Source: Cephalopachus bancanus (lineage: Eukaryota > Chordata > Mammalia > Primates > Tarsiidae). From it: DNA of 64,000 bases. Both the position numbers and the translations under genes were made by a program. This document shows, one piece after another, positions 10,373-23,529 of this stretch. The stretch spans positions 2,108,001 through 2,172,000 of the forward strand of contig JAPVLO010000054.1 in assembly GCA_027257055.1 (NCBI GenBank). The letters run 5' to 3'. The notes beneath the pieces are model-generated. The model searched no databases, had not been told where the DNA came from, and was given only the letters and a program-made list of their open reading frames with translations. How positions within the stretch are numbered: the first letter of the stretch is position 1; each line of letters opens with the position of its first letter.

Positions 10373-11932
10373 GCTGTTATTACTTTTATTATCACTCTAA
10401 TTATTATAGATTTTCTTGGTTTTATTTGCCCATTGTTTCTTCACTCCTGAAGTCATTCTAAGACATTGCGAAATTATTATATTTTCTTTCTGTTCAGTTA
10501 GATTTCACTGTGTGTGCCATTGCAAACACAATTTCTTTGGCTCATTTTCAAGATGCTAAGTTACAAAAACTATGTCTATCAGTCACCAATGAAGTTCTCA
10601 AACAAATTATTTCGTTCCACAGAACAAATATTTATCAAACTATATACCAATTAAGTCAAGTAATTATACCCTTAAGAGATGCAATTTTCAAATTTAGTAT
10701 CTCAAAATTGTATACTACAGATGTTCAAGTTTTAATGTGTATCTGTCTGGAAAACAATAAAGTATCTGAGTCACACAAGGACATTAGGCAAAATAAAATA
10801 AACTATTTGAATATTTATAACATTGAGTTTGTATTTTTCTGACAGCATCGTGTGAATAGAATCATACTCAAAGATTAACCAACATGAGTAATGAAATCAT
10901 GCTATGTTTGTCCTCCCAGTGGGTAAAATGGAGTTCGGAGACATTCTCTGTGCAACATATTGTAAATCAACTGCTTCACTGCTCTCAATGGTAGCCCAAT
11001 GACTAGAAAAGGTACATTAAGCATCCCAGAGTACTTGTCACTAGCAAGAAGCAGCTTTGTACTGGTTCTATATTTCATCTGTGAATATAGTAATATTTAA
11101 AAGCCATATTACTTGAGTATGAATATTAGGATGATTCAGTCCACATCTCTAGAACTAAGGCTTTCCTCTTTGACAAAATGAAGAAGTTGAACTTGGAGAT
11201 TGCTCTTTGACCTCTGAAGTTCTATGAGTATAAGATACTGACTTTGTGTGACCATCCTAGTATTTGGTGACTTAGTCAAATTTTTTAAATCAGCTAAACA
11301 AGTGGTACTGTGACTTAGCAAGGAAAGCAGAATAAATGTCTTAGTGTTGCAGAGATACAATCATTTTATGCGCAGGGTAGGGACTGGTACCTGGGAACAT
11401 TTCTCATACCAGATGAAGCTTGTTCTATAGTTTTACGACGACACATTTGACATGTGTTTCTCTACTGTTAATTTCATTCAGATTATATCAAAATGTGCTT
11501 TGAAACAATAAGCAGTAGAGTCACTTGGTATAATCTTGTCCTCAGTTGACATGTTTACTTATTTTTATCCAGTCTACGATTGAAGTCCAAAATGAGCTCA
11601 TCTCTCATGCTGGAATGGAATGTATGCTTCATAAGTGCAAAGGAAGGGATCCAATTCTTTTGCATCTTTAGAGACTGTCTCATGAACCAAAGTTCAATTT
11701 AGAACTCTGAGATCTGTCTAACATTCATTACTTACTTCTTATTGAGAAACACACAAAACATCTGAATGTCTAGGCAAAAATTAAGACAAAAACCGTCTCT
11801 GTGTTGGTCTCCTCATTTATAAACTACAAATTACAAAAGTGTTTTCTTGTAAGATTGCAGTGAGCCTGCACAAAGTACCTCTGTCACATTTGCTATTATA
11901 ATCACAGTTCTTATTATTATTGCCTAAAATAT
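10373..11932. other. Intronic stretch, mostly featureless
   Basis: No repeat is clear. A weak L2-like piece (GCTTCATAAGTGCAAAGGAA) lies near 11627. The 110-residue frame at 10510-10842 has no recognisable similarity. Confidence 0.5.
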
Positions 11933-12222
11933 GTATTTATTTTTGAGTTGGAGTCTAATCTGTCACCCAGGCTGGAGTGCAGTGGCATGCTCACTGCCAT
12001 CCCAGTGTTGACCCACTAAGCTCAGAGGATCCTTTCGCCTCAGCATTCCAAGTAGCCGGAACTATAGGTGTGTGCTACCACTCCTGGCTAATTTTTTATT
12101 TATTGTAGAGATGAAGTCTCACCAAGTTGCCTGGGCTGGTCTTGAACCCACAGGTTCACACAAAACACTCACCTCAGCCTCCCAAAGTGCTGGGATTACA
12201 GCCTGAGTCACTGAGCCCGGCC
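11933..12222 (-). repeat. Alu, intermediate form of the local lineage
   Basis: Reverse Alu with TTTTTTATTTATTGTAGAG linker, so it already carries the AATAAAT change, but its B-box region is decayed (CCCACAGGTTC). Flanks GCCTAAAATAT (11922-11932) and GCCTAAAAATAT (12223-12234). Confidence 0.9.
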
Positions 12223-12234
12223 GCCTAAAAATAT

Positions 12235-15200
12235 TATTGTCTAAAATGAACACAGACTTAGAGATGCAGCTTTCTTACATCACACTTTATGCTAATTGAT
12301 ATCTATATCATAATTAGATAGTGAACTTATTCAACATAGTACCATCATAATAACCTGTTTCAAAGAGGTTTTAAAATATTGACTCAATTATATAACATAT
12401 TTTGAAAATCCTTTACCTAGGGAAGTTTTATTTATGTTGTTACCTACTTCTAATAGAACCCATCTGCCCACAAATCCCCAATATTACCAGCTCTATTTCT
12501 TCTGCAGTATAATTCCACATTAGCAAGTTCATATCTAATTTACTAGCTAACACACACCCCAGAGTCTCTTTAGACAATTCCCAAACCTCCTGCTTTCATC
12601 AAACCAAAATGAATATCTTTCCTTGTTGGTAAATATATGGGTTTCAGATGACTATCGTGCAAGCTGGTGAGCCGAGTTTTTCTAATTTATGTTTTAATTA
12701 ATTTCCTCTTCAACTTGCTGCGTTTTGTGCATTCTTTTCCTCTCCTGTGTTGGCAATACTTCCTAGGGAATAACACCTATGTTTTGAATTAGAGATCTGT
12801 TGAATGCATCTTTTAGGTAATTAAGACGTTAACGAAGACAAGACTGAACTATGATCCTTATATAATTTCTCTACATGTTTAATCAACCATTACACTTTGC
12901 TAATTGTGATCAATCTCCATTTTCTCATTCAGGTTTCACTTGAGCAATGAAAATCATGAGAGTGGATGCTTCCCAACTATATCTAATGCATATATGTTAA
13001 CAGAAAATGTGGCTAACAAATATCTGAGTGACTATCAGTTTAAATTTAGATGATTCCATTTGTTAATTAATTCATAAATGTAACTAATTAATCCAAAATA
13101 TTTAATTAAAATTAAATAAAAACGGAATGTCATTCAGACATTGTGAAATTTGAAGCCAATAAGAATGGACTTAGGTCTGTAAGGCATCACTTCTAAGTGA
13201 TCACTAAAATTAAATAAAAAATTTTTAATTTAACAGCTTTAGCTTAACTTCAAAGGGTTGTAAATAAAAACATCAGGCTTTTAAAAACACTTGTATATTG
13301 GAGTCATTCAGTAATATAATAAACCCAGTATACGTAGACCAAGTCTATCTGTAACTATAGAATAAAAAGGATAAAAGCATCAAAAAGTTCAGGTAGAGAC
13401 ATGGATCCTAGAACAATTCCAATTCTGCTCTTCAGGGAAAAAAAAACCCAACTCATAAAATTACTAAAGCTAACATCATTAAGAACACTAATTGATATTT
13501 TGTGCCTTCTCGTTCTAGATGTAGTTTTGATTAATAAATAAAATATATAGCTATATATGTTGATGCTAGTTGTCTTCCAAACAAAATAAATGAGTAGAAT
13601 TGGGCAAAAGAGAAAACAAGCAAGCATGAAAAGCAGAACCATTAAACTGACTCCATTTTGAGTTGTTTGGACACTAGGTGCATTCTATCATGCATACATC
13701 TCTCTTTATATGCCATTGATATAAGAGTTATGTCAAAAATATCAGTTCATCGAGTGGCGTGATCTATTTCTTTGTCATCACAAGACCATCTAAACATTTA
13801 TATTGGGAATACATCTCTAACACATTTAACTGAAGTGTTAAACTGGTACTTCCCCTAAGTTCAATTTGAAGTGAATGAGACCACAGCAATTCATTATACA
13901 ACGTATCACTAAAGGAAAGTCCTCAGGTAATCTCCCTAATTATTTCACACTAATTAGCTCAATCAAAGGCTCTGTTTTATTACCTTGATGCAAGTGGCTG
14001 ATGCTTTGGGATAGTTAATTCTGTCTTATTTCATTTTAAAAGTGAAAATGTCATTACAAGGATATAGCTTTTCACTGTGCTTTAATATTGTCAATAGGTA
14101 AAACATTACAAGAAAATATATGTTTTTTCAAATTCCTTAGTACTGATAGACTAACTGATATTTACTTTCTATTTTTTAATGCTGAGCTTCATTAATTAAA
14201 TGCTGTTCCAGTATTTGACTTCACATTGTTAAAGGCAGAGACAAAAGTCACGTAAATGGAAACCTATGGAGACAACATAGCTTTGTTAGTCTTTTTTTAA
14301 CCTTAATACTAAATATGCATTTAATTTTCTTTCACAACTTAAGTAACTCAAATATTAATTCCATGGTGCCTTTTTAAATGCTTGCTAATCCTAAGTATTT
14401 AGTCCTGTGATCATTTTTATCTTTGAATAACAGTCATCATTCTCTCTTTCTGCATTGTCACAACCGTTATGTTTCCATGGAAACTGTAGAGAAAGAATAA
14501 AATGGTAAAACACCTGCCTTTTTAGGCCTAAGTTGACAGAGTTGTTTTTTTATTAGGAGCTTCAGTTTTGTAGACAGATTAGAATCTATACAGTGGCCTA
14601 ATAAGTTATGTAGAATATGATTGATCTTTTAAAAGCAAAAATTCTGTTTCTAGCTAAAACAAGTTAACCTTTTCTGTTAAGAACTAGTCATATGATGGTG
14701 AGAATTGAAGGAGTTTTTGCTTTCTTCTTTATTTTTTTATTGTGCTATTTGAATTTTCTGTTACCATAAAAAAAGTAAAATAATATTTTAAAAAACTAGT
14801 TTGTTACATTCTTGATAAATATATTTTAATCCTTATTAAATATCATTGAACCAGTGGAGCTAGGTTTTAGATACACATTCAAAATAGAAAAATAATTCTT
14901 CAATGCACATAAGAGGATTTAGAGAAATTGTATAAAACCTATTCAGAGCTTTGTCCAAAGTATTGATTACTTCTCACATTTCGCTCCTCTAAAAATCAAA
15001 TTAAAAAGAAGCAGCTGATCTTAAATACAACTTAACAATATTTGACTCTCCAAAGAGATCCAGAGGAAACTGGTTATATTACTTACTTCTAGAAAGAAAG
15101 ATGTGCCTTTTGCTCTGTACATATTGTAAGTTATTTACTTATGTTGTTCGTTAAACAGGGTATAGTGATTACTTCCTTGAATAGAAATGTAGATAATCCC

Positions 15201-16799
15201 TTGAAATAAAGATCTTAGTTAACCAAAGAGTTAAGTGATGCTTTGAGTAGTTCTAAAATGTTTGAGTCAAATAGTATAGAGTGAAATATGTAGTTTTTCA
15301 CAGAGAAAACAGCAATTATTATTATTATTTTTCTTTTCCCACAGTATAAATAATGAACAGTTTTTTAAGTGGTATATTTTTCCTTTAATATTTCCTCTAC
15401 AAAGATGGAGAGTTTGGGAAATGACTGAGAAAATGGGAGTATGTTGTTGCTATACGAATTCTCCCAAGAGAACTCAGTAGCGATCACTCTTAACTGCTGG
15501 CATTTTCTCTCTGCTGAAAAACTATAGAACAAGGAGAAGAGACACTGAAACTCATTACAAAACAATGAAATTAAGATCTCATTAAAGATGAAAATTAATG
15601 AAAGCACAAGGGACACAGATATTGCAAAGTCTTTACCTCAATGGTTTGACAAGGAAGTTGGCTGGGTAAAAAACAAACAAAAAACTATGGCTTATTATGT
15701 TCTCTAAAACTCACAGATGAGACCTCAGTCTCCTTAAATTCTAACATAAGAAAATAATTTCTAATGCAAATTAAGTTTGATATCCAAACAAATATGTAGA
15801 TTTTTCACTCTTTTTATATAAATATTTAATATCTTAGAAAGTCACCAATTCTATGGAGGTTATGGTATTGTTGATATCTGGAAAAAGAATTAGTTTGACT
15901 GGTAACATAAGCCAAATTTTCATCCTCAATTTCCTCCCAAAATAGTGAAAAGTTCCTTTGCGGTATAAACATACATGGGAAGTGAGAGTATCAACCTACA
16001 AAACTTGATGAAAAGGTCTTTCTTAAGAATTTATACATCTAATTCCTAACTTCAAATGCTGTTCTCTCAGAATAAAATGGTAATGCTGCAAGATTAGATA
16101 AAGAATATTGCGAGTTAAATATACATTTATTTCTAAAAAGTATTTCCTGACTCTCCAACCTCCTTTATTTTTCCCTAAAAAGGCCTAGAAGCAAAGAAAA
16201 ACCAAGTAACAGTGATTATACTTGGCATCATTTCTGGCTAAAAGGAATAAAGCTGTCTTGAGAAATGACTGATTTCAGATTTGGGGAGGAAATATAGATG
16301 AACAACTTGGGGTATCTGGTTTCCAGAAAGCAAAGGAACTATTGGCAACTAAGGGATTGTATTAAGAGGAAACAGGAAACCAACCTGAGGAGGCTACCAT
16401 GGACAAATTTACTGAACACAAATAATATATAAAAGTCCATTTATATATAAAATCATATATTTTTATATTATTATTTTCATATTTCTAATTGATGAGGAAA
16501 ATTTCTTTTAAAGAAGAGTTCCAGTTAATAGATAGAAAAAATGTAAATATAAATATATAAATAAATATAAAGTAGAATTAGATAAAATTATATTGAAAAC
16601 CATGAGACAGCCGATTAAGGTAATGATCACTATTGCATACTAAAAAAAAAAATAACAAAAGATAGGAAACTTTATAATAAAAGGAGTAGATTGTGGTCGC
16701 TTAACCCATTGATCCAGCTTCAGGTAGTCGGAAGTGGAAAAGCCAGGCCTGATTTGCCTTTTGTTATAATGTAATATTTAAGTATACTGAACCTCCTTT
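12235..16799. other. Long repeat-poor intronic stretch
   Basis: More than 4.5 kb without a recognisable transposon. It is AT-rich with many TAATTA-type motifs and CTAATTAGCTC near 13951. In a repeat-dense window such a gap can mark conserved non-coding DNA, but alignment would be needed to tell. Confidence 0.5.
14471..14484. promoter_or_regulatory. GTTTCCATGGAAAC palindrome, RFX-like
   Basis: A perfect 14-bp palindrome close to the RFX X-box dyad (GTTRCCATGGYAAC) but with T and A at the R/Y positions. It lies inside the repeat-poor stretch. Function is inference only. Confidence 0.35.
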
Positions 16800-16815
16800 G
16801 AAATATTTTTGCCTA

Positions 16816-17108
16816 GCTGGGCTCGGTGGCTGAGCCTGTAATCCCACGTTTTGGGAGGCTGAGGTGAATGGATTGCCTGAGCCCGCGGGTTCGAGACCCA
16901 CCTGGGCAACTTGGCGAGATCTCATCTCTACAATAAATCAAAAAATTAGCCTGGCATGGTAGCGCATGCTTGTAGTTCCAGCTACTTGGAAGGCTGAGGC
17001 TGAAGGATCGCTGGACTCCAACAGGTCGAAGCTGCAGGGGCCAGGAACAGCCACTGCACCCCAGTCTGGGTGACAGAGTGAGACTCCAAATCAAAAAAAA
17101 GAAGAAAA
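16816..17108 (+). repeat. Lineage-specific Alu
   Basis: Forward copy with GGCTGAGCCTGTAATCC, GCGGG-TTCGAGA-CCCAC (one base off a perfect arm) and the CAATAAATCAAAAAATTAGC linker. Flanks GAAATATTTTTGCCTA (16800-16815) and GAAATATTCTTGCCTA (17109-17124) differ at one base. Confidence 0.93.
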
Positions 17109-17319
17109 GAAATATTCTTGCCTAAAAATTTGAACATGAACCTAGTGGACCTTCACAGAAGCTATCAAGAGGCAAAGACAATGATACCATTTAGAAGCAG
17201 TAAGTAAGGAAATAAATGCAATTCTTGATCTTATTCAGCCTCCTCAGTTACAAACTTATACCTGTAGAAGAAAAGCAAAAGGCTGGCTAAGCGTAAAGGA
17301 GGTTTTGTTTTGTTTTTAA

Positions 17320-17461
17320 ATTTTTGAGTCAGAGTCTCACTCTGTCATCCAGGCTGAAGTGCAGTGGCACAATCACGGCTCATCATAGCCTCGACGTCAT
17401 GAGCTCAACCCCAGCCTCTCAAGTAGCTGGGATTACAAGCATGAGCCACCACACCAGGCCC
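17320..17461 (-). repeat. Monomeric Alu (FLAM-like), antisense
   Basis: Only about 140 bases: a T-rich lead, GAGTCAGAGTCTCACTCTG, CATAGCCTCGACG and GAGCCACCACACCAGGCC. One monomer with no second half, so a free monomer or a half-deleted copy. Confidence 0.8.
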
Positions 17462-20329
17462 AGGAAATTTTAAACTGTTCCTGTATCAAAACTTTGTCAG
17501 TAACCATATCGTAAAAGACTATAGATAACAGAAACAATTGATATTTGCAAACAAATCTACTTTAGCAAAACTCTTTTTTCAAAAACATTTTTATAACTTT
17601 TCTTTATATAAAAAATTATTTTGATAGAAATAGACAAAAACCCTTAGGCTGTTATAGGTGTCCTTCCTAAGTGCTTGAATAGAATCAAACCCTGTTATTA
17701 AATAGCACCACAAGCAACAACATGATTGCTGTATTTCTTATTAGATTTTAAGTTTCTCAAGAGGAGAGAACATAGCCTCTGTTTTATATTCTCTTTGCTT
17801 AGTACATGTTTGTCATATTTGAATTTTAAAATGTTGGCTTAATTAACTCCTCACAATAAAGAGATACTGTTCTGTTCTTTGAATATGGAGATAACACTGT
17901 CAGCCCATCACTAAACTCACATGTGCTTAGCGTATTAAAATATGTACCTCTTGTCCCTCTCTTGTCTTCTTCTCCTTGTATTCAGTTGTTCACATTTTCA
18001 AAGTAACCAATCGACCAATGGGAAGTAAGTTGTACACATAAGGTAAATCTAACAATTTATTATACACAATAGAAACCATCTGTTTCTTGAAAAAGGAATT
18101 AAAATCATAGTGAATATTAACTTTGAATTGGGAGGGAAATATTTATACTGATTTATTTACTATAATTTCCAAATATATTTTACTCCAATCCACATTAAGA
18201 AATAATTTTTTTTCAAACCCATTCCTTACAAAAATGAACATGAAAAAAATTACAAGGCAACACCAGTATAGATCATCACTCTGAAATAATAAAAATGCTA
18301 CTCATAATCCACTAAGTAAACTTTATGACCCCCTAGTCATTGGTAACTCATAGTTTGAAATACATTCTAAAAAATCAACAATCTTATAATAATTTTCGAA
18401 GTCTACTAATTTAATTTCTTATTCTTTTGGGTATCTCTTTAACAATCTTAGATCATATTTCTTTCCAGTCCTTGTTAACTTTCTTCTCTTGCACAAAAAT
18501 TCCAACATTCTCTGCATGTCAAATGGCCACATTCTGCATCTGAGGATGTAGAGATGACTGCACCTTAAGAACTGACAGAATCGTTTCTCTCTAATTGTTT
18601 CTGCCTCTTTCCTCAATCAGCAGGAAACCAAATTGACCAACGCTTGACTCTTGGAAGCACTTGGAAAATAGCAATCATGTCAATGAGCAGCAGGTTGACA
18701 ATATAGTATTGCGTTAGCAGAATCTGTTAGTGATGACCACAAAGGTAGAATATGAAGAATGCCATGCCCTTTATTTTTAAAAGTTAATGAAACCATGTTG
18801 ACAGAGCTTGTAATGTAAAGCTGCTGCTATTTGGAGACTATCAAATTTGTGGCTTCCAGTCCTCAAAAGCATCTCTATTTTTGCCTGTAACCGACTCATT
18901 CCCTTTTGTGGTGCATTCAATTTCACAATGCACTTGTATCATATTACCAATGTTATATCAGTTCTCTATTATAGATGTTCATTTTACCTAAAGTCTGTTT
19001 TTGTGTATTCCATCTTAATACAATGCTATGTTTTACTATTATAACACAAGCGGTTATGTGAATAAAAATAAAATTCATTGTATTATACACAAAGTAATTA
19101 TATTTGAGGCTATTATAGTAACTTAGCATTAAATGTAGAAAATGAGTCAACAATGAGTGAAAAAAAAAACTGGGACAGTTTTTCCAGCTCTACTAAATTT
19201 ACCAACTCTGACACCTTAAAACAATAACAAAGCTTTAGTGTCCTGATGAGCCAGACTAACTCAGTGAACTAATTGTCCTATAATCCTTAAACTTTTGCTT
19301 TTATGAAGGAGTAAAAAAAAATTCTAACTCTTGAGTATTAGAGTGACACATAATAAGAAACAATTGAATGCAGGTAAATTATTTTGTATAATTTGGTTTT
19401 ATTCTAGCATTTGAGTTCATCAGATTTTAGAAAGCTCTGCCCTTTTGGAGCTTAAAGTCTTGACAAATGCCAATTGTGATGCTTTTATCACACTCAAACT
19501 TTCTCTTAGAAATAAAACTATGGGAAGGTAAGGTTTTATCAACATTTAATAAAATTCTATGCTTGACACCAATAAAATTTTAGTGTTGTTTTCCCAAATA
19601 ATTTTGTATTTATTTTATCCATTAATACTAATGGTTCTAAAATGGGTAGTGATTTTATCCCACTTCCCTGCCTATATTTGATAATTTCGAGAAACATTCT
19701 TGATAGTCATGATTCAGGGGTAAGAAGGAATAATGTTATGAGCATCCAGTGGATAGAGACCAATGATGCTACTAACATCCTACAATGTGATACCCACCAC
19801 AACAAAGAATTACCTAGCCAGATATACAATAGTGCTGAGATTGAAACATTTCTTATTTATATGAACAGCTGTGTAATATTTCTAAGATTACCAAAAAAAA
19901 GGCCAAGTCTTATAAAACAAATTTTTATGAATAAATTAATTTAGATAAGTATTCATGAAATATAAAATTATATGAGGGATATTGATAAACACTGGCACTT
20001 CTAGAAGAAAACTCAGCCTCTGTAAATTAAATAATGTAACATGATATGTACAACAGTGTTTTACTTCTTAAATACTCTATTGTACTAATCACAGCACCAG
20101 AAATGACTTACAAAATCACAGGTTGAACCATTTGAAATTGTCATTTTAAAAGGACAAAAATGGTCCAATATTGGCAATTTCATAGGGTTGAATCTAATTA
20201 AATGTATTCTTAACTACTGTATTTTAATTTTCTTGAGTAGTAGCATCATTACAAAGTGAAACATTAATGAAATGAAATAGTGTAGATGAGAGAAAGGACA
20301 AAGGCAATGAATAAACAGCTACGATTTGA
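17462..20329. other. Intronic stretch, mostly featureless
   Basis: AT-rich unique sequence. A faint L2-like tail may lie at 17740-17850. Reading frames here are short and unlike known proteins. Confidence 0.5.
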
Positions 20330-21039
20330 CTAGAGTGTCAAAGGGAAAGTGTTGGAATAAAGAATCCCATGTGGTGATTGGAAGCGCAAAAGGACAGTGG
20401 TGAGGTACCTGGCCCCTGCCACTTCATCTCCCAACCTGGATCGGATCGGTCCAGAAAGAGGATAGACTTCACCTTGGTGGGTAAGGGTAAAGAAAAAAAC
20501 TCTGCCAGGCCCTATTGCCACCACAAGTACCAACAGCTGTTGCTACAGGAGAGTCCCACAGTTCTCACAAGCTTGGGTTGTTGCCAGGAATTTACATGGC
20601 TGCATTACTCCAGGTTAGGAGCACAAGATGTGAACTCCCTACCTTCTCCTCACTCCTTATAAGCCAAGCTGCAGCAACAGTGGTACTACCTTGAGACCAA
20701 AACCACTCCTAGAGTAGTCCCTCTTCTGGGGGTCAGTAGGCACTATATTTCTCACAAGCACTGGGACTCCATCTTCATTCCACCAAGCCCACACAGATGG
20801 CACAGTGCCACAACCCCAGCTGTGCCTGAGCCCAGCACTCTAGTCCTATACAGCAGGGAAACCAACCTCTGCCACTCACACTTTCAGCAGAAGAAATACT
20901 CTCTGGAAGTCCCACCCAAAGAGAACCTACACTGAGCCAGCCAAACAACTGTGTGCCCTCCTCTAAATGAGAGAGATCCTTGTGTCATAATGCAGAAGAC
21001 ACACTCCCAGTCTGATGGAACAGCTACAAAGTGATGCTC

Positions 21040-21850
21040 AGGGTCTGAGAAACAACCTCTTGGTATCCTGTGGACATGCTCCTGACCTGCCCAAAATACC
21101 TGTGCCTGCAATCAGATACGGGGAAACAGCCCCATGGCTGCCCCCAGCATTCTGGGCCTAAAAAATAGCCTTGAAGTCTGCTCCATTCCTCACAGGCCAA
21201 ACAAACAGATGTGTTCTCATGTCCCAGTCTCAAGAGACAGCCCCACAGGCCATCTTGGGCAAATACACATCCAGGTCACTCAAGAAGCTGTGTGCCTGAA
21301 TCCCAGGTCTGAAAAACAACTCTACAGGCCACTGCTGGCAAACCACTCCCAAGCTGACCAAGCAGCTGTGTGCCCTTATCAGATCGAGAAACAGCCCCAT
21401 GAGCCACTCCTGGTAGAAACACCACTAAGCAACTGTGTGCTCACATCCTGGGTATGAGAAACAGTCTCATAAGCTGTTTCTAGTAGACAAACTCCCATGC
21501 TAGCTAAGCAACTTTGCACTCATTTCTTATACCTGAGAAACAGCCCAGGGGCCACCCTCTGCAGACACACATCCAGGCTAGCTCGGCAGCCATGTACCCA
21601 TATCCCCCACCTGAGAAACAACCTCAAGGGGCACGTCTGGCAGGCATGCCTCTGGCCAGCCAAGCAACTATGCACTCATGCCCTTAGCCAGAGTAGCAGC
21701 CCTGTGGATCCAACCCCAGTGAGCCAGACACAATGTTTGCCAACCAACCATGTGCAGACATAAGCTCCTGACCAGAGAAACAGCCTGACAGCCTACCTCT
21801 GGCAAGGTCACACTACCACAAACTCAGCTTAGGATACTGGCACACTCAAA
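21040..21850 (+). repeat. Decayed tandem repeat of about 77 bp in the old L1 5' UTR
   Basis: Units are marked by GAGAAACAGCCCCATGAGCC-like starts at about 21045, 21121, 21231, 21308, 21388, 21456, 21535, 21612, 21691 and 21774, each followed by a CAAGCAGCTGTGTGC-like segment. Spacing is 68-83 bases in most steps. About ten units are visible, all diverged. Similar monomeric 5' UTRs are known in L1 families of other mammals. Confidence 0.8.
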
Positions 21851-22019
21851 AACATCACTAGCATGGTTTACAGCTAAAGAAACTACACAGAGACTCACTA
21901 CTGTATCAACCTAGAATTACAGGCAATACACCTCATCGAACTAACATCCCCAAAGCCCACCTATACAAATAAGTCTTTTCCTACAAAACCTACTCCATAA
22001 AATTGGAAGACATGACTTT

Positions 22020-23370
22020 TCCATCAGATAAATAAAAATCAGCAAAGAAACACATCAAACATAAAAAAGTTCATGACACTTCTAGATGAACGTAATAATT
22101 CTCTAGCAACAGACCTTAAATATAAGGAAACATACAAATTGACAGAAAAATAATTCAAAATGATAATCTTAAGGAAATTCAATGAGATACAAGAGAATAC
22201 AGATAGACAATTAACAAAATCAGAAAAGCAATTCATGATTTGAATAAGTAATTTAACAAAGAGATAGATATCATAACTATCATATATAATTCAACAGATA
22301 TTTTGGAGCTGAAGATTTCAACAAATAAAATTAAGAATACAATTAACTTCAGCAATAGACTACACCAAACAAAGGAAAGAATTCCTGTACTTGAAGACAG
22401 GCCTTTTGAAATAACACAGGTTGACCACCCCACCCCCCCAAAAAGGAAACATAAAAGAATTCTAAAATATTCTACAGGATTCATGGAACACCACTAAACA
22501 AACAACTATTTGCATTATGGATATCCCAGAAAGAGAAGAGAAGGGGAAGGTTGTAGAAAATTTACTTAGTGAAATAATAGCTGAACACTTCCCAAGTCTT
22601 GGGAGAGAGATGGAAATCCAGATCTAGGGATTTTATTTTAAAAAGATGTGGGGTACAATTCCAGATTAGGTACATAAGCCATCATATAGGTAAAATTTAG
22701 ACCTCCCTTTGGTCCCATTTTGCCTGGTTTGAGATCAGATAACCTTATTGATGTCATGTGCCCTGCCCCCTCCCCAATACCCCAGGCAGTTTCCCACTAC
22801 TGCAAATCCCTTTCTTACAGTAATGATAAATGTTCAGGGTCTGCTTATGAGTGAGAACATGTGGTACTCAGTTCTTTGTTTCTGTGATAGACCACTAAGT
22901 ATTATAGACTCTAAATTCATCCAAGTAGCTGTGAATGTCCATAATTTTGTTCTTCTTTATTAGGAATTTTAGATGCTACAATATATTAAACCCATATACG
23001 TTAAACTGAAACAGGTATTTTTTTGAAGCATATTACAGTCAAATTTTCAAAAGTCAAAGAAAAGTCTAAAAATAGCCAGAAAAAAAAGCATCAAATCACA
23101 TGTAAGGGAATTTCCATTAGATTAACAGCTGATTTCTCAGCAGAAACATTATAGGCCAGGAGAAAATTATGATAAATTCAAAGTACTGGAGGGATTAAAA
23201 AGCCTGTCAGCCAAGAATTTTATACCCAGCAAATCTATCCTTCAGAAATGAAGGTGAAATAAAATCTTTCACAGATAAACAAAAGTTAAGGAAATTCACC
23301 ATCATTAGAATGGCCTTACAGGAAAAAATCAAGGAAATCTTATATTTGAAAGGGAAAATATGATAAGAAG
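22020..23370 (+). pseudogene. Old L1 ORF1 remnant
   Basis: Fragments such as KEFNEIQEN and DRQLTKSEKQF-like coding near 22170-22230, IPVLEDRPFEITQ near 22380 and FSAETL-like coding near 23130-23160 identify the RNA-binding L1 ORF1 protein. It is broken by stops and by an antisense L1 end at 22636-22961. No function can remain. Confidence 0.72.
22636..22961 (-). mobile_element. 5'-truncated L1 3' end inserted antisense in old L1 ORF1
   Basis: Starts with TTTTAAAAAGATGTGGGGTA and continues with TATGAGTGAGAACATGTGGT and AAATTCATCCAAGTAGCTGT, which is the reversed 3' UTR and C-terminal ORF2 coding region of L1. Flanks AGGGATTTTA (22626-22635) and AGGAATTTTA (22962-22971) look like a target duplication with one mismatch. 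Confidence 0.8.
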
Positions 23371-23529
23371 AATTATGAAGCCATACAAAACAATAAAAAT
23401 CACCAGTAGAGATGATACACAAAGGAGAAAAAGCAAGTCCTCAAACCTTATCACTATGGAAAAAAATGAAAAAAACCACAAAAATAATAAGAGAAGAAGT
23501 AAGAAATAAATAATATATAAAACAATCAG

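Noticed and set aside
21040..21850. Regular repeats that might suggest a CRISPR array
   Set aside because: Units are diverged, about 77 bp long and lack short identical repeats with unique spacers; the setting is an L1 5' UTR.
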